This document shows positions 22,836-35,702 of a stretch of 64,000 nucleotides of DNA, piece by piece (position 1 is the stretch's first letter; every line of letters starts with the position of its first letter). The translations under genes were made by a program, and so were the position numbers. Source of the DNA: Paragyromitra xinjiangensis (lineage: Eukaryota; Ascomycota; Pezizomycetes; Pezizales; Discinaceae); assembly GCA_038503065.1 (NCBI GenBank), contig JBCAMK010000011.1, positions 1,178,001 to 1,242,000 on the forward strand, read 5' to 3'. Below the pieces are notes generated by a model. The model did no database searches, had not been told where the DNA came from, and was given only the letters and a program-made list of their open reading frames with translations.

Positions 22836-25712
22836 ATGGCCTCCAACGACCAGGCGCAGAGCTCTGTCGAGGAACAAATTCAACAGCTAGGAGCCGCACG
22901 CGCCCTAGTATTAACAGACCCTATCTATTGGGCCCAAATACTTCACGGGATTCTTCCCATCGTATCCGGACCAGTCGTCGAGCTACGGCGATGGGGGGCA
23001 GACTTCCTCGCTGAGACGTTTTCAACCCCTGTGGTGGATATCAACGAGAAACAGAGCCTAGCTGTGACATGCTTGGATACCATGGTGAGATTAATGGATG
23101 AGAAGGAGGCGGGGATTTTGAAGAGCGTGGTCCAGTGTAGTGCTTCTGTGTATCCGCTTATATTCAGATACATGTACGTGCTTTTGCTTCGTCGGTTTGC
23201 GTCTCGTCCCACTCGCTCTACCCCAATATTCCCCGTATATGCCAGCTCTGCCTACGGGAAAAGCTATTTATTTATTTTTATTGCTTCTTATTTTTCGAGA
23301 AGACCATTTACTGAGACTCTTTTTGGGGTTTTCTTTGTTTCTTTGTTTTTCGTTTTAGATGCAACAACCGAGATGACCAAGCTACATGGGACAAGATGGA
23401 CACCATAAAATCGAAGATTCTGAGTTTGTGGGATTCCGGCCCTGTGGGCGTGCGGCTCGGGTGCATCAAATTCGTCCAACGGGTTATACTAGTACAGTCA
23501 AGAGGAGTTACGGACCCTAGAGTGAGTGTCGTTCCGTAGCCCTGTTTCCTCCCCTTCCATCCACTGACCGAATATAGCTTGCGGATAGGTCAGAGATATC
23601 GTTGACCATGGTTCCTACTAACCACCCCGTACTATCCCTTCCTGCACTTGATGCAGAAGCCCAAGGTTTGCTTGATCGGCTGCTAAGCGTCCTCCATGAA
23701 GAACCATGGTTGGTTCATTGCTCCTGGCGAATGTTTATATAGTAGATACAGGTATTGATTATGTGTTTGCCATAGTGACCCTACTCTTATAACGGCTACC
23801 CTGAACAACCTCTCAGTAATTGTCAAAACCCGGGCTCCCCTAGCACACAAGATATTGTCTGCCGTAATGTCGTTCAATCCCTTGGCTATAGTGGTCAAGG
23901 CAAACACCGTAAAAAACCGACTCATGATGCAATGTATGGAGAAGACTGTGCGCATATTGCTACTAAATATAGCTCGGTACGAGATATTGCCTACCCATTA
24001 CATACCTAGACTAGGAGTGGAATCGCTGACTTTTCGCTGGTTGCAGTGCGAATCAAAACGGACCGTATACAGCCAAGATCTCACAACATATCCAAAGACT
24101 CACGCAGGCGAAGATAGAAGTCCTCGAGGAGTTGTCACGGAAGAGGCCAGCTCCACCACAAGAGACGGAAGCAGCAAAGCGTATGAAGGTTGAGAATCAG
24201 ATAGTACAGCAGGCGCAGGCGCAGGCGACGGCCGCCCCTACACCAACACCTCCACCTGCCCCCACTTTACCGCAGCAGCAGGTCATCACAGGGCCCATGT
24301 CGTATGCGCAATTATATACCCTTTCCACAGATGTAGCTATGACATCGTTCGATGGGCAACAATTGCCTATCGATTTAGTACTTCAAATCATTATTGGTAG
24401 TATCTACTCTATGAGCCAACATAACCTTGATGTTGCGATTTCTGTAAGCTGCTTTGTCATACCTGTTGTTATTAAGCTAACGTGTATCAGGCTGTAAGAA
24501 ATCGGTACACCGCGCTCGCGGCATATGCACCTCCAGCTCCAGCACCCACACCAATTCCGGCCCCAGTTCAAAGTAGTCAAGTTACTCCACCAACAGTTGA
24601 TGAGGCGCGGGATGAACCACCAGACAAGGTAGAGTTAACAAAGGAGGAAAAGGAGGAGGAGGAGGAGGAAGAAGAAGAACGTGAACTGCTTCAGCTCGGG
24701 AAGTTCAGCCTTCCGCCCCCATCTCCACTTTCCCCGGAGGAAATGCATGAAATAGGTCTTGAGGCGGTAGAAAGAATGTTTGCAGTCGTGGATCAGTTTG
24801 ATAAAACATCGCTCATATCGCGGAAAAGTAAACTGGGAGCAAACAGACTAGCAGCAAGTAATTGGGACAGAGAAGGGTGGATTACTGTTCTTACTAGGTT
24901 GGCTACTCGTGGGATGGGGAGTGCACCCGAAGAGCCCACTGTGGGAAAGAAGGAAGAGAATGGAGAGATATCATCGTCATCATCGCATGCGATGGTAGCG
25001 CCATCAGCCTTAAGCACTGCGATTCGCGAGAAATTGTACAACTTCGTTATTGCGGATTTTAGGGGTAGGATGGACGTTGCAGTGTCATGGCTGAACGAGG
25101 AATGGTATAATGATCAGGTGATGGCAAACACACAGCCAAATAGGGAACCACAGTATCGCAAGTGGATGATGAAGGTTATGGATGGAATATTCCCGTTTCT
25201 AGAGAGCAAAGATAGGTTATTTATGAGGCTACTCTCGGAGATCCCGGAGGTTACGGTAGAGCTCATGCAGAAGGTTAAGATGCTGTGTCTTGATCCGGAT
25301 AGGGCTATGTTGGGAATTCAGATGCTACAGTTCGTGGATCTTGCCTTTTTTGTTACTTGATTTTTTTTTTTCTTTTTCTTTTCGCCCCGCGTGTGTTGTA
25401 CAGACCAGCTAATCGGGTCTACTTTTAGTTATTTGGCGATGCTGAGACCACCAGTCAGAAACATATGTATGGACGTTCTGGAGGACCTATATCAAAACCG
25501 TGTGTGCCGAGTTCTCTTCCACCCTCGAAAATTAATTAATATTCTGACCAAACTGCACAGACCATGAAGTTCGCGGCCAGGCGCAGAAACTTTTACAGAA
25601 ATGGAGGCCCGAGGCGCTCGCTGCTATTGACAACGGGGAACAGAACAAAGCCGGCGTCAACGGAACCGGCGCGACCATAACACAAAGAAACGGGGCCACG
25701 CTGGTAAACTAA
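22836..25712 (+). CDS. PTA1: Symplekin/Pta1, mRNA cleavage and polyadenylation factor subunit
   Basis: Predicted 763-residue scaffold of the pre-mRNA 3'-end processing complex. Exons are 22836-23173, 23359-23521, 23578-23708, 23776-23976, 24047-24443, 24491-25329, 25429-25499 and 25561-25712. The N-terminal HEAT-like region matches the symplekin/Pta1 N-terminal domain: EEQIQQLGAARALVLTDP, GCIKFVQRVILVQSRG, then LDAEAQGLLDRLLSVLHEEP and NNLSVIVKTRAPLAHKIL. A Pro/Ala/Gln-rich linker (exons 5-6) and a Glu run (KEEEEEEEEE) follow. The C-terminal part ends with LRPPVRNICMDVLEDLYQN and KLLQKWRP. Intron 6 uses a GTTCGT donor; without splicing it the frame stops at 25360. Family members act with CPSF and bind Ssu72. 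Confidence 0.93.
24641..24681. repeat. GGA-rich tract coding for a Glu run in PTA1
   Basis: A near-perfect run of GAG/GAA codons in exon 6 gives an uninterrupted acidic stretch in the Pta1 linker. Confidence 0.7.
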
Positions 25713-26852
25713 TAATCGCTTGCCGCTTTCACGATACGAGGAAGAGGCCCTACCCTATAGTTTCCCATCCTTACTATTTCCCCCCTTTCCATTTTCTCTG
25801 TAGAAGTCTAGGGATTCGTTTTTCGAAAAGCATGGTCTGGAGTTATGTTGATTTAATGACTTGGTGGTCCCAGGGGGAAAATGTGGAGGACAAAATGGCA
25901 GGATACCTTTATTCTTCTCTATGTTCTTTTTTCCATACTTGATTTGATTCAGGGAGTTTTTCCTGCAGGGGCAGCATGTATCATTATTCTTCTTTGCCTT
26001 GTAGCAATAGTACCTGGTTAAACGCGACACGCGTGTAATGGGAATGAAACAGCGTAGGAGATAGAACCCCTCCCTTACAGCAGTAGAGTGTTCACAAAAC
26101 GTCTTCTGGAAGTAGTTCCAACAGCAACGGGGGTTCATCCAGGGATTCGTTGGTGATTGATAGATCGTGTCTGGTTTTAATCTGATGCCCAGGCCCCAGA
26201 ACGAGCCTCATTGCAGTGCTCGCGCCCAAGTCGGACTGGCTCAGAGCTCTGCGTCGTGCTCCTGGGCCTGTAAGCTGTCAGACAGGCTCCAGCGCACAGG
26301 AAGACTCAGATAGAGATACGTACATACATAAGCGAAGAAAGAGTAATATACATGTAGTTTACAGCATGGTCTCCATCTCTTCTTCATCTCCTTCATCGTC
26401 TTCATCCACATCCCTACTTTGCTCTCATCTCCGCTCCTGCACCACCCAAAGTTATGACGAAGCAATTTCAAGAACTGCAGTGTCTACAAGTTCTCCTCCA
26501 ACACGATATTGGTATGTCTGCCTTTATTGCTATCTTCTCTTTCTTCCTTTTCTTATCCTCCCTGCCGTGTTTTCCTCTCCCCAGAACAAAAACGTCTGTG
26601 CGGTACCATAAATAGTGAAGCGAACAGCAGATCCTAGAAAGCGTGCAGGCAGCGGAAGGAGGAGGGGGGCTTACCTGCTTCGCTTTCTTGGGTTGTTGTC
26701 TGTTGTCACTACCAATTACGCACATCTAAACAAATAACAATACAAAGCGACTTTGGCTGACGCGAGAACTCTCCGACAAATCGAGTTGTTCGGAGAAATA
26801 AACAGACGACAGAACTGAAGAAATCTTCCAGCTTGAACAACTTACTTCCGGG
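25713..26852. promoter_or_regulatory. Intergenic stretch with the SHE3 promoter
   Basis: 1.1 kb. A minus-strand open frame at 25,755-26,138 is Cys/Lys-rich but resembles no family. CATC/TTCATC repeats occur at about 26,370-26,410. The 3' part is a probable 5' untranslated leader of the SHE3-like gene. Confidence 0.45.
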
Positions 26853-27827
26853 ATGAACGGCAATACACCCACCAGCGACGATGACACGCTGCTGCCGCCC
26901 GGCGCTAGGACTCCCGATGGTAGAAACAGTCTCGATGGCCGATTAACCCCCGACGGCAGAACGAGCCTCGACGACCGTGATGGTGTCGATTTATCGAATC
27001 TTTTATCAACATCGCCGGGGACGAATGGCGACTTATACGATGGCCCTACGCAGCAGAGCTCGGGTATGGGTAGTAATAGCCTCAGCCGAATCACGACGGG
27101 GAAGAGCGGACGGGTAATCGAAAAACTCATGGCCGAAAATGATCGATTGAAGAGAGATCTGAAAACACAGACCACGGCGAGGGAAGAGGAGCGGAAAGAG
27201 AAGGAGGCGATAAGGTCCTCCAGAGATTCGCTACAGAGTACAAATGAGAATCTGATACATCAGACCAATGTCGATAAGACTTCACTTGCTCGGAAGGATC
27301 GGAAAATCGAAGAATTGAAGGCAGAGAAAGAACGAGAGACGGCAAGGCGGATGGAAGCAGACACAAGTCTCAATGAGCTTGTCCGACAGAGCGATGTGAG
27401 GGTTCAGGAACTAAAGACTACGTTGAGCCATGAGACGGCAGAACGGAAGAAGACGGTGAACCAGTACGAGGTTCTTCAACAAAGTTGGAAACATTTAGAC
27501 GAAGGCTACCGGACTAGAGTCGATAGGTTACGAGCAGAGCTCGAAGCTCTGCAAGCGGAACGAGAGCGGGATCACCAACTGCTGAAGCGACTCGAGGTCA
27601 CCATTGAACAACAGCGACAGGAAGTGGACAAGCTACGAGTCGCAAAGAACCGCATCGCAGACAGATACGAGAAGACTATGACCGATGCCGAGAGGGGAAT
27701 CACGGAAATAAGGCAGAAGGCAGAAGCCACCGAGAGAGACACGGATGAAACGCTGGCTGACGCAAAGGAGACCCTTGGAAAGTTACGACATGTCATGGCT
27801 GTCCAAAGAGACCTGCGGACGGGTTAA
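26853..27827 (+). CDS. SHE3: SHE3-like coiled-coil protein (SWI5-dependent HO expression protein 3 family)
   Basis: Intronless gene for a 324-residue protein. Residues 1-75 are disordered, with a repeated DGR motif (TPDGRNSLDGRLTPDGRTSL). The conserved start of the SHE3 family, SRITTGKSGRVIEKLMAEND, follows at about 78-97. From there to the end the sequence is a continuous charged coiled coil. In yeast She3 is an adaptor linking the RNA-binding protein She2 to the type V myosin Myo4 for mRNA transport. Filamentous-fungal members keep the coiled coil, but an equivalent cargo role is not established. No C-terminal RNA-binding tail is visible. The ORF directly follows PTA1 on the same strand, 1.1 kb downstream. 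Confidence 0.85.
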   Translation: MNGNTPTSDDDTLLPPGARTPDGRNSLDGRLTPDGRTSLDDRDGVDLSNLLSTSPGTNGDLYDGPTQQSSGMGSNSLSRITTGKSGRVIEKLMAENDRLKRDLKTQTTAREEERKEKEAIRSSRDSLQSTNENLIHQTNVDKTSLARKDRKIEELKAEKERETARRMEADTSLNELVRQSDVRVQELKTTLSHETAERKKTVNQYEVLQQSWKHLDEGYRTRVDRLRAELEALQAERERDHQLLKRLEVTIEQQRQEVDKLRVAKNRIADRYEKTMTDAERGITEIRQKAEATERDTDETLADAKETLGKLRHVMAVQRDLRTG

Positions 27828-30300
27828 AGGTTCTCGGGAGTGCTATGCGGGATGAGATGTTGCTCAATGGCCGGTGCAGGAGTTTGGTTGTTGTGGGTTG
27901 CTGGTGCTGGGCTTGTGTTTAGGGTGGGATCTGGTGATTTTCATGCTGGGACAGACCGGTTCTGCAGAATTGAATGATCAAGGCATTGGGGCGGTGTTGG
28001 GTTGGACAACGCACAAAATGGAGTTCTCTTTGTTTTCTTTTCAATCTTTCTTTTTGGTTATCGAATGAAGTAACAAAAAACCACCGGGGTCAGCGGGAGG
28101 GGCGGAGGGAGGAGGTTGCTGCACCGGAATGAAAAGGATCACGTTAGTGTTTTATCTTTTTTTGCGTTTGCATGCCTGATGTTTTTGCTTCTTAGGTGCC
28201 TAGACTGCATGGAGCTGTGCGTTTGAGGCGGAGATCATACCAATCTATACCTGTACTATAGACGAGGCGAATGTTCTGATGGGGATATTTCCGGGTTTGT
28301 TCCAGTCTTGTTTTGTGTGTTCGGGTACTTTCACATTATATCTTTCAGTAATGATTAGCTTTTCACTGACTATTCTTGTTATATACCGGTATTACACCTT
28401 TTTTTCTCTCTTTCTCTTTTTCTCTACCTTTTTGTTTCTGTCTGTTTGCGTCCTCTTAGTGTCCTACTCATAACTCCGGGGTGTCAATGTTTCTCCTTGT
28501 TCTATCTTCAAGCTTTGCTACAGCCTGTGAATTCTTGGCTTTGAAGTCATGGGCTTACTATGTTTTTAACTCGTCTTTTTCGTGGCAATACTCATCTATC
28601 TAAAAGCATTCGCTGGTGTGTACTATACAGAGCATGGCCCCAAGAGGTCTGCTTTGCTCAGTTTTACTGATAACCCTCTGTTCGAATAGGTATCGATACA
28701 CTTATACTTCGATAAATTCTTCCGAGCTTTACTCTCTACCTAATCAGCTAATTACCCATTCTAATAACCTTACACTGCATTTTCCGCAACTAATGACTGT
28801 TAATCATAAAATATCACTCGATCAATAACACACCTCCTATGTTGGAGATGCTTCCTAATACGGGACTTGGCCCTTCGGAGTCGGAAATGATTGAGAGACA
28901 GGCACCCGAGAGAGCTATTTAGATAGGGGCCGTATGCCCACCTAGCAAGCAAGCAATCAAGCCTTCTATTCCTCCCTACGTGTCCCAATATTACAACATC
29001 CTATCGCACATTTCAGCTTGCGGTGCTGGTACATACACTCGGAAGACGTTCGATATTGTATTGAACACAATCCACCGTAATAGGCGGTGTATTTTAGTGA
29101 CTCGGGCCGTAAGATGGCTTTTGTTGGGTATTTAGTTGCGGTTTACTAGCCTTCACAAAAAGCCCCCAACTGGCTGAGAGAATTTCTAGTCGCTTTATTG
29201 GTGGAAAAACAATAAAATAGAGTGGAGTGGATAAACGAGGGAACGTCATAGTGTCTGTATAGCGCGAATGATATCGTATAATTATAAAGTCTTTGATCGC
29301 AAATTGGGAGGGGTTGATAAAAGTTTGATTCCTCGGTACCTGTGACTTCTCGACTAAAACATGAAATCTATTCGTAGGATGAATACCCATAAGGGGTCTA
29401 TCCTGCTTCTGAATAATAGTAGCTCAGAAATAAACTCATTATATATATATAAAAAAGGAATCTATCCTTACTTAGTGCAAGAGGTCCTAGATTAACGAAT
29501 TAGTTTAGTCGAGCAAAGAGCTTTTCAGTCCACGGATCTCGATCACTTATGTGGGGTGCTTCAGGTTTGATTGGTACTTTCTGAGAATTTTGGATCAAAG
29601 TTAGGTATAGGCCCGGTTTGTGAGGGGCTTGAGCCTACCAGTTGGTCTTACAGACGGCATTCTTGAGATCTATTAATACCTATCTCGTTTCTAACAAAAG
29701 GGCCGGCGGCATGTCTAGGGATAACCTAGATGCTTCGTTTTCAGGGTCTAGGCTAAAAGCCCTGTTAAGAACCAGCGGTTTGTAGCAGGATTAAGGCAAG
29801 ATTTATGTCTCATAGAATCGTCATAAGTACACTATGAAGAAGTGCAAGTGGTCAGGGGTTGTCGCTGTGAAACCATATCTTGCAGGAAAAGTGTAGGTTC
29901 TGCATAGTGCAAGGTAAATGTAGTTAATTCTCTAGTTCCGGAGGTTGTTGTAAATAAGCTTAACAGGGGTAAACTCCCCCGATAAATGATAAAGGTGGGG
30001 CTTTGATTGGTGCCAAGACGGATAAGGCGTCCAACGACAAACCCCGCCAAACGCTAACTGTCTTGAGAACTTTCACCAACGTTGCCCTGAATCCATTGCA
30101 TGGTCACCATCACTGATTTCAACTCTTTTCTTCATTTTATTTTCATCACTTCCCTGAGCAAGTAGAGTACTTTGGCTAGCATCATTGTAACCAATTCTCC
30201 TTCTGCTGTTGGTTTCTAAATCTCTCGACAGCTTTCGTTTGCCTGTTTTGGAGAGTGCCTCTAAGCTGTTAGCGCAAGAACTGTGTTCGTCGTCGTCGCC
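27828..30300. other. Gene-free stretch
   Basis: 2.5 kb with no supported gene. The first 500 bp is probably the T-rich 3' untranslated region of the SHE3-like gene. A short (TA) run lies near 29,441-29,450. Minus-strand frames at 29,094-29,390 and 30,073-30,315 show no family. The rest is AT-rich and unassigned. Confidence 0.45.
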
Positions 30301-33300
30301 ATGGAGCACCACCAAGGCCGTAGCGTGGTCGTCACAATCCGCACGGTGAGTTTTAACCCCGTGATTTCAGTTCTTTGGGAAGATTCGAAAAAGCCAATGT
30401 TCATGATGGGTTTCCGTGGTTTAGGTTTTCGAATATGGCCCAGAAGCTGTAGATCGCCTTATTAATACCTACAAGTAAGCCGGTCAATATTTGTTCCCTT
30501 CATTCATGTTACTATAAAATGCTAAGAGGCACAGGCAAAAGGACTATTCCAATTATGTGGAATGTAGATTCAACCCCGTCAAACAAGTAAAGGCTCCGAT
30601 AATGAAATACTGAAAAATGGACTGACTGACTGACTGATTTAATATTAGTCCTTTGTTCTAGAAGGCGATAGCGGTCATTCAGAACTTGCATTCTACGAGT
30701 TTATGGAGTTGCTCCAAAAGGCGATTAATGCGGAAACTATGAAGCGCCGTCTACCAAAGGCAAGCTATTTTCTTTTCAGATTTACGCAATTGCTGACCGA
30801 ATTTTAGGAATATGCACCTATTCGCCGCTCGAAACTTACGCAACTCAATTCGTCTGCCATCGTATGGTCTGAGCTGGAGGATGAAGAAATAAGGGGCCCA
30901 AAGAATAAGAATGGGGGTGTCGTATGTCTAGACTTGTTCTTTCAATGTTTTGCGAAGGTGCTGCCCCTACGGATTTACTAATATGTCTAGGGTAGATGTC
31001 CTCTAATGATCCGAAATATGTCCAAAAAATGGGGTCTCTGTCTCTAGTACCATCGGATCTGACAGGCAACTACAGCCTCACCGAATTCTGGGAACCACAA
31101 ATCAATAAAGTAGATTTCACTGCAATGTTGCATCTGCATGGAGGGCGTCCTCTTACTGCCGAAATCGCAAGAGTTTGTAATTGCGCAGTCTACCCGAATT
31201 GGGAAAAGAGAAATGTAAAAATTGGCGCCAACAGCCGTGCGAACATTGATCGTGTTTTGAGAAAACTCAGAAAAATCGAGGAACTCTTTGTAAGTCACTG
31301 TCAATATCATAAAGATAATTTCAATACCCTTACTGATTCGGAACAGAAACGTGGATTCGAGCCGTTCTCTATGATCCTTGTCCACCCTGAAGATAAGAAA
31401 AAGTTTGAGTTTAAGCTCGTCTCGTTGGACAAGCAAGGAGAGTTGGAGAGAACTACGGTCTTTCCACACTCATCCAAGTGGCACGGACATCCTACTAGCA
31501 AGCTATATCTTATTCGTATGATGGAATACTCCCCAGCCAAGGAACGTTTTGTCCCCTGTCCAATCGAGGTAGGATCACCTTCTTGGGCAGCAGATGCGGA
31601 GTATGGAACTGGACCGTCTGATTGGATTGGCTACACATTCAATGGATGGGGGAGCGCAGACATGAACCCCTTGCTCTTGACTTCTAGGCCGGGCTCTGAT
31701 GGTGGATCAGACAGTGAAGGTGGTCCTGATCTTACAGGCTTCGAACCTGAAGATCTTGTAGGTCAATATAATACACCTGGAGGTCAACTTGCCCTTTCAA
31801 TTTTCTCTGGGGCTGAAGAAGCTTCGCATGGCTATCAATCTACCCCAGCCCAATTCAGAGCTGATGGCGGATTCAGTCTGGGTAGTCGCCCACTAAGTGT
31901 GGATGATAACTCCCCAGCAGCTACACGTCCTACAACCGGTGTTGTACGCGTCCCAAGAGCTAGGGCTGGTAAAGAACCAGCTGCTATTGAAAACACAAGA
32001 GGATTTGACGATGCAACGACCGGATATCAAACTGAAACCAGTAGCCACTATAATGATCTTGCCTCCCTTCATGTTGACAGTTTCCTTAATAATACTGCCA
32101 ATCATTCAAAGGGTTTTAGCTTGTCAGGCGCCTCTAGCGCTGACAGTGATGAATTTGAGCTAGGGCGTAGGCCTGTCGAGAAACATCTTGGAACTGGAAT
32201 TGAGCTTTCGGCCAGGCCGCCACCCACAGTTTCTAGCAAATTCGGTGGCTACTCCGATAGGATCGTGGAACCTAAAGAGGCGGGGCCCACTGTTACTCGC
32301 ACTGTTAGGAAACCAAGGGAAAGAAAGCCAAGGTCGGAAAGTGAGACTGCTGATGAGAGCTCGGGGCCATCTGAAAAGATGGAGAAGATCTCGGAGATGG
32401 AGACTCGGAAGGTTCAGAGAACCATGAGGCAAAAAGCACCCTCTCGCAAGAAGTTATATGATGGAAACGACGAGAGCTTAAGGTTTTAATCTGCCATATG
32501 ACCGAGAAATATAAGTTCTAACCACCGATTTAGGCTAGAGAAACATAATAAAACCAGGCTTCACGAAGTTCTCACTGAGTGGTGAGACATAGAGCGCTTA
32601 TATAGCGAGAGTAGTTTGCTAACGTACCGACAGCTTCGATCATGTTCGTACCTGGCATGGCAAAGTTACTTTTGAAGTCAAGTGAGTTTTTCATCTTTCA
32701 TCTCTTTAAGTTCATTAGATCGAATGCTGACTTTAGGAAGCCTGGGCCGTATTGTCATGGTGGATGTCCCCAAGGCAATTTCCAAGGCCACAATAGATTG
32801 GACCGAATGGGAGAATACACTAGAAAAGACAGAAGACATGAGCCCTGTCTTTACTGAAATGTATGATCCTCTACCACCGTAGGGGGAATCTATCAGTGCT
32901 AATATCCATCTAGGGTTACCTCTGAGTACTATGATGCAGAATTTATCTGCGGACTAAAGATGAGCAGGGCAGAAATGCTTTTTTCCTCAGACTACCCCCA
33001 GAAGAAGGTTACATACGAGTTTCACTGCACCCACAAAGGGAAGCATCGGTACGATTTTCCCTACTACTTTTAACCCCTCATGTGGCTAACGATTTCTTTA
33101 ATAGTATTATGGAAGTTGATGCCCGAACCTTTGAATATACCATCTATGGTGAGATTCAAAACTTCGGTATGATTCACTGGGCTTGTCCTCTTAGGTCTGT
33201 ATAACCTCTTGCCCTTTATACCCTATATTGTACTAATCTACAAACCTTCAGAGCCTGGGATGCTAGATACAACCTCTCTGGTGCGAAGTTTATTCTTAAT

Positions 33301-33949
33301 GAAACTCCTGTTTTTAAGAGTCTGCTCGAGAGTCTTTACATTCCGTATGTGTCCCGGGAGGGTTGCTGCAATTATCGGATACTGATAGAAACGGTAGAGA
33401 CGACTCCACAATCCCGGATATCAGCTTTCTCGTAAGAGGCAGGGATTTCCATGTCAACAAGATCCTCGTCAAGCGCCAGACACGGCGCAAGGCCATAATA
33501 GACAGCATTACCTTAGGTAATGACATCGACCTTATGGTAACGGAGGTTCAGGAGATGGTCATCCAAAGCCATAAATTTATCCAGGAGCAATTCAGAGCTA
33601 TGGCCCAAGATAGGTATGACAAGATTTCTTTTAGTATCATTTCGTTAGTGAGTGATATACTCACGATATGAAATTATGTTTTAGATACTCCATGACACGC
33701 GCAGGATTGCTCTATTACAACTTTTCCTTCGTCCCGAATGAGATCGAGAAGGCTCTGCAGCAAAATCTCCACCTCGAGATCGGCGAAGAAGTCAACTGGA
33801 AGACGAAGGAAATGATCGGTAGCCCTGAGGATGGGACGACGCTCCCAGGACTCCAGTCACTTACTAATACAGTTCTTAGGAGGATCGATGATATTGGGTA
33901 CAACAACGCTCCTCTACTTCTTGAACAGCAGCAGCAGCAAGAAGAATGA
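30301..33949 (+). CDS. Large fungal protein of unknown function (resembles the DUF7905 family)
   Basis: Predicted 960 residues in 14 exons: 30301-30345, 30425-30474, 30535-30586, 30649-30759, 30808-30921, 30996-32482, 32534-32581, 32634-32681, 32741-32860, 32914-33048, 33105-33194, 33252-33344, 33389-33613 and 33685-33949. All phases close. N-terminal segments include SELAFYEFMELLQKAINAET and LPKEYAPIRRSKL. A domain beginning EFWEPQINKVDF and holding GANSRANIDRVLRKL is weakly KH-like. About 330 disordered residues follow in the 1.5-kb exon. The C-terminal domain has FEVNLGRIVMVDVP, IHWACPLRAWDARYNLSG and LVKRQTRRKAIIDSI, then VTEVQEMVI and YYNFSFV, closing in a Gln/Glu tail. This C-terminal pattern matches my recollection of fungal DUF7905 proteins. 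Function is unknown. Intron 4 is GC-AG. Confidence 0.72.
30629..30645. repeat. (GACT)4 microsatellite inside an intron
   Basis: Four GACT units lie in intron 3 of the 14-exon gene, close to the acceptor. They supply several CTGAC branch-site words in a row. Confidence 0.75.
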
Positions 33950-35702
33950 TTTGACGCTATTGTTAGTGTTCGAGAATACATTATCTTATATGCGGATGCC
34001 CCTTCACTTTCCTCTTTCAAGCTAGTAATCATAACTCTCAGTTTCATTTCATTTTTGAATGTGATTTTGTTTTGTGGTGCTAGCACATACTTTGCATTTT
34101 CTCGCGCATGATGTATGGTATCTTAATGGTCGTGATCATCCAGTGGAGCTATTTGAAGCGAATGCTAAAGTCATGTTAGTATCAGAATTTCCTGGTATTT
34201 TGTCTTGAACCATAGTTACTATATCTTCTTCTACAGCAATAAATAACGGGTGGGGAACGTAAAAACATCACGTTCTCGGCTATTAGTTTCGGGGGTGTTG
34301 TAGGAATTTAGAGTGAGTGATGATCCATGAGTGAAGGCCAACTAAATTCAACGAGAAGCGGCTACAAACCTCACCAGGGAAATCTTAGGAAAATATGATA
34401 CTAATTTGATGGTGCTTATGGTCGTGTAACCAATTTGTGGCGCGATAATCACTTTTTCAAATAGCGTCGACAGATCGATTGCCTTCTATAATATCACCCT
34501 AACTAAAGTTCGATCTGGAACAGGAGTTTCTACTATGACGTTTCACTCATTAATACAGAGACCCGAAAAGCAGCATTTCACCAACGAGAGGATGTCTCAT
34601 GTGTTATGATGCCCGCTATATTTTGTTGATAAAGGGCGGATACTTCGTTCTATAGGTCTTATTTTATACTTTCCCCCGGTTTTCCAGGACTGTGTTAGCT
34701 TACCTAGCTCTAACTTACCTATTTTACGGACCAACATCACCTTGCCACCGGTATACAGGATGCATAGAATCCGGTTATTACTTCTAGCTCCTAAGAAAGT
34801 TCCTCGAGCACAAGCGTAAGCAGCGCTAAACGAAACTATCTATTTAATGTTGAAACGCTGACGCCAACAAAGGGTCTCGCATTTGCAAAGCAAGCGGCGT
34901 CTAGAGGAAACTAATAAAACTAGGGGAACCCTACTATAGTTACAAGGTACGCTTTCTCTATGAGCTACAAGGCACTTGGGTCCAATAAACACTTTAGGTG
35001 TGGGTAGCGGCTAAGTGAACGGTAGTCCGCAGGATCGCCCAAAGATGAAACCTCAGCTCCTTTTGCATGCAAGGCTTATCGTGAGTTATATGTGCTTACT
35101 GTCTAGTATGTTATATCGGGCCTATCACGGCCTTATACAGCCAATTTTGTGGAGGATCACTATGGTGTGTTGCGTACCAAAGCTCATCCACACTGATTCA
35201 CAAAAAATCACTCGAACGCCTGGATGCTGCGTAAAAGCAACGGCCTATAGAGAGGGGAATATGGAATTGTATCCCTTTGAGGATTGAATGAAAGATTTGC
35301 TGGTCACGGGCATAATTACAGATTCATGAGGTGAAAAAAGAACAGAAAACAACTATTTAAAGTTTTTCGCCTCTAGAAAGTGGACTCGAAGAACAAATCC
35401 CAGGTCGAAAGTTTCATAAATAAAAGTTATAAAACGATATTAACGCCGTCCGTCCATAGCCAAGCCTATATTCAGCCACGAAAGTATTCTCCAACTCTGA
35501 TTTTTGTAAACACCTCACTCAAATTCATCGTCCTTTCACTGTAGGCCCAGCTGCCCCCATAATAACTGAAAAACTGAAAATAGAATTAGATCTTTCTGAA
35601 ACCCGGATCTGCGCATCCGCTACACTCAATCATACCAAGTCAAAGCCTATAAAAATATTTTCCCTGTCAATATTTTATTATTATTGCTCCCTTTTTAGTC
35701 TA
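33950..35702. other. Gene-free stretch
   Basis: 1.75 kb of AT-rich DNA between the 3' ends of two convergent genes. A 90-codon frame at 35,015-35,287 shows no family features. No mobile element or RNA gene was recognised. Confidence 0.45.

Noticed and set aside
25330..25360. PTA1 ending at the stop at 25360
   Set aside because: The family continues with LRPPVRNICMDVLEDL, which is found after removing a GTTCGT-AG intron, and two further exons follow in phase.
35015..35287. 90-codon open frame between the two convergent genes
   Set aside because: No domain, splice context or compositional support; it lies in AT-rich spacer DNA.
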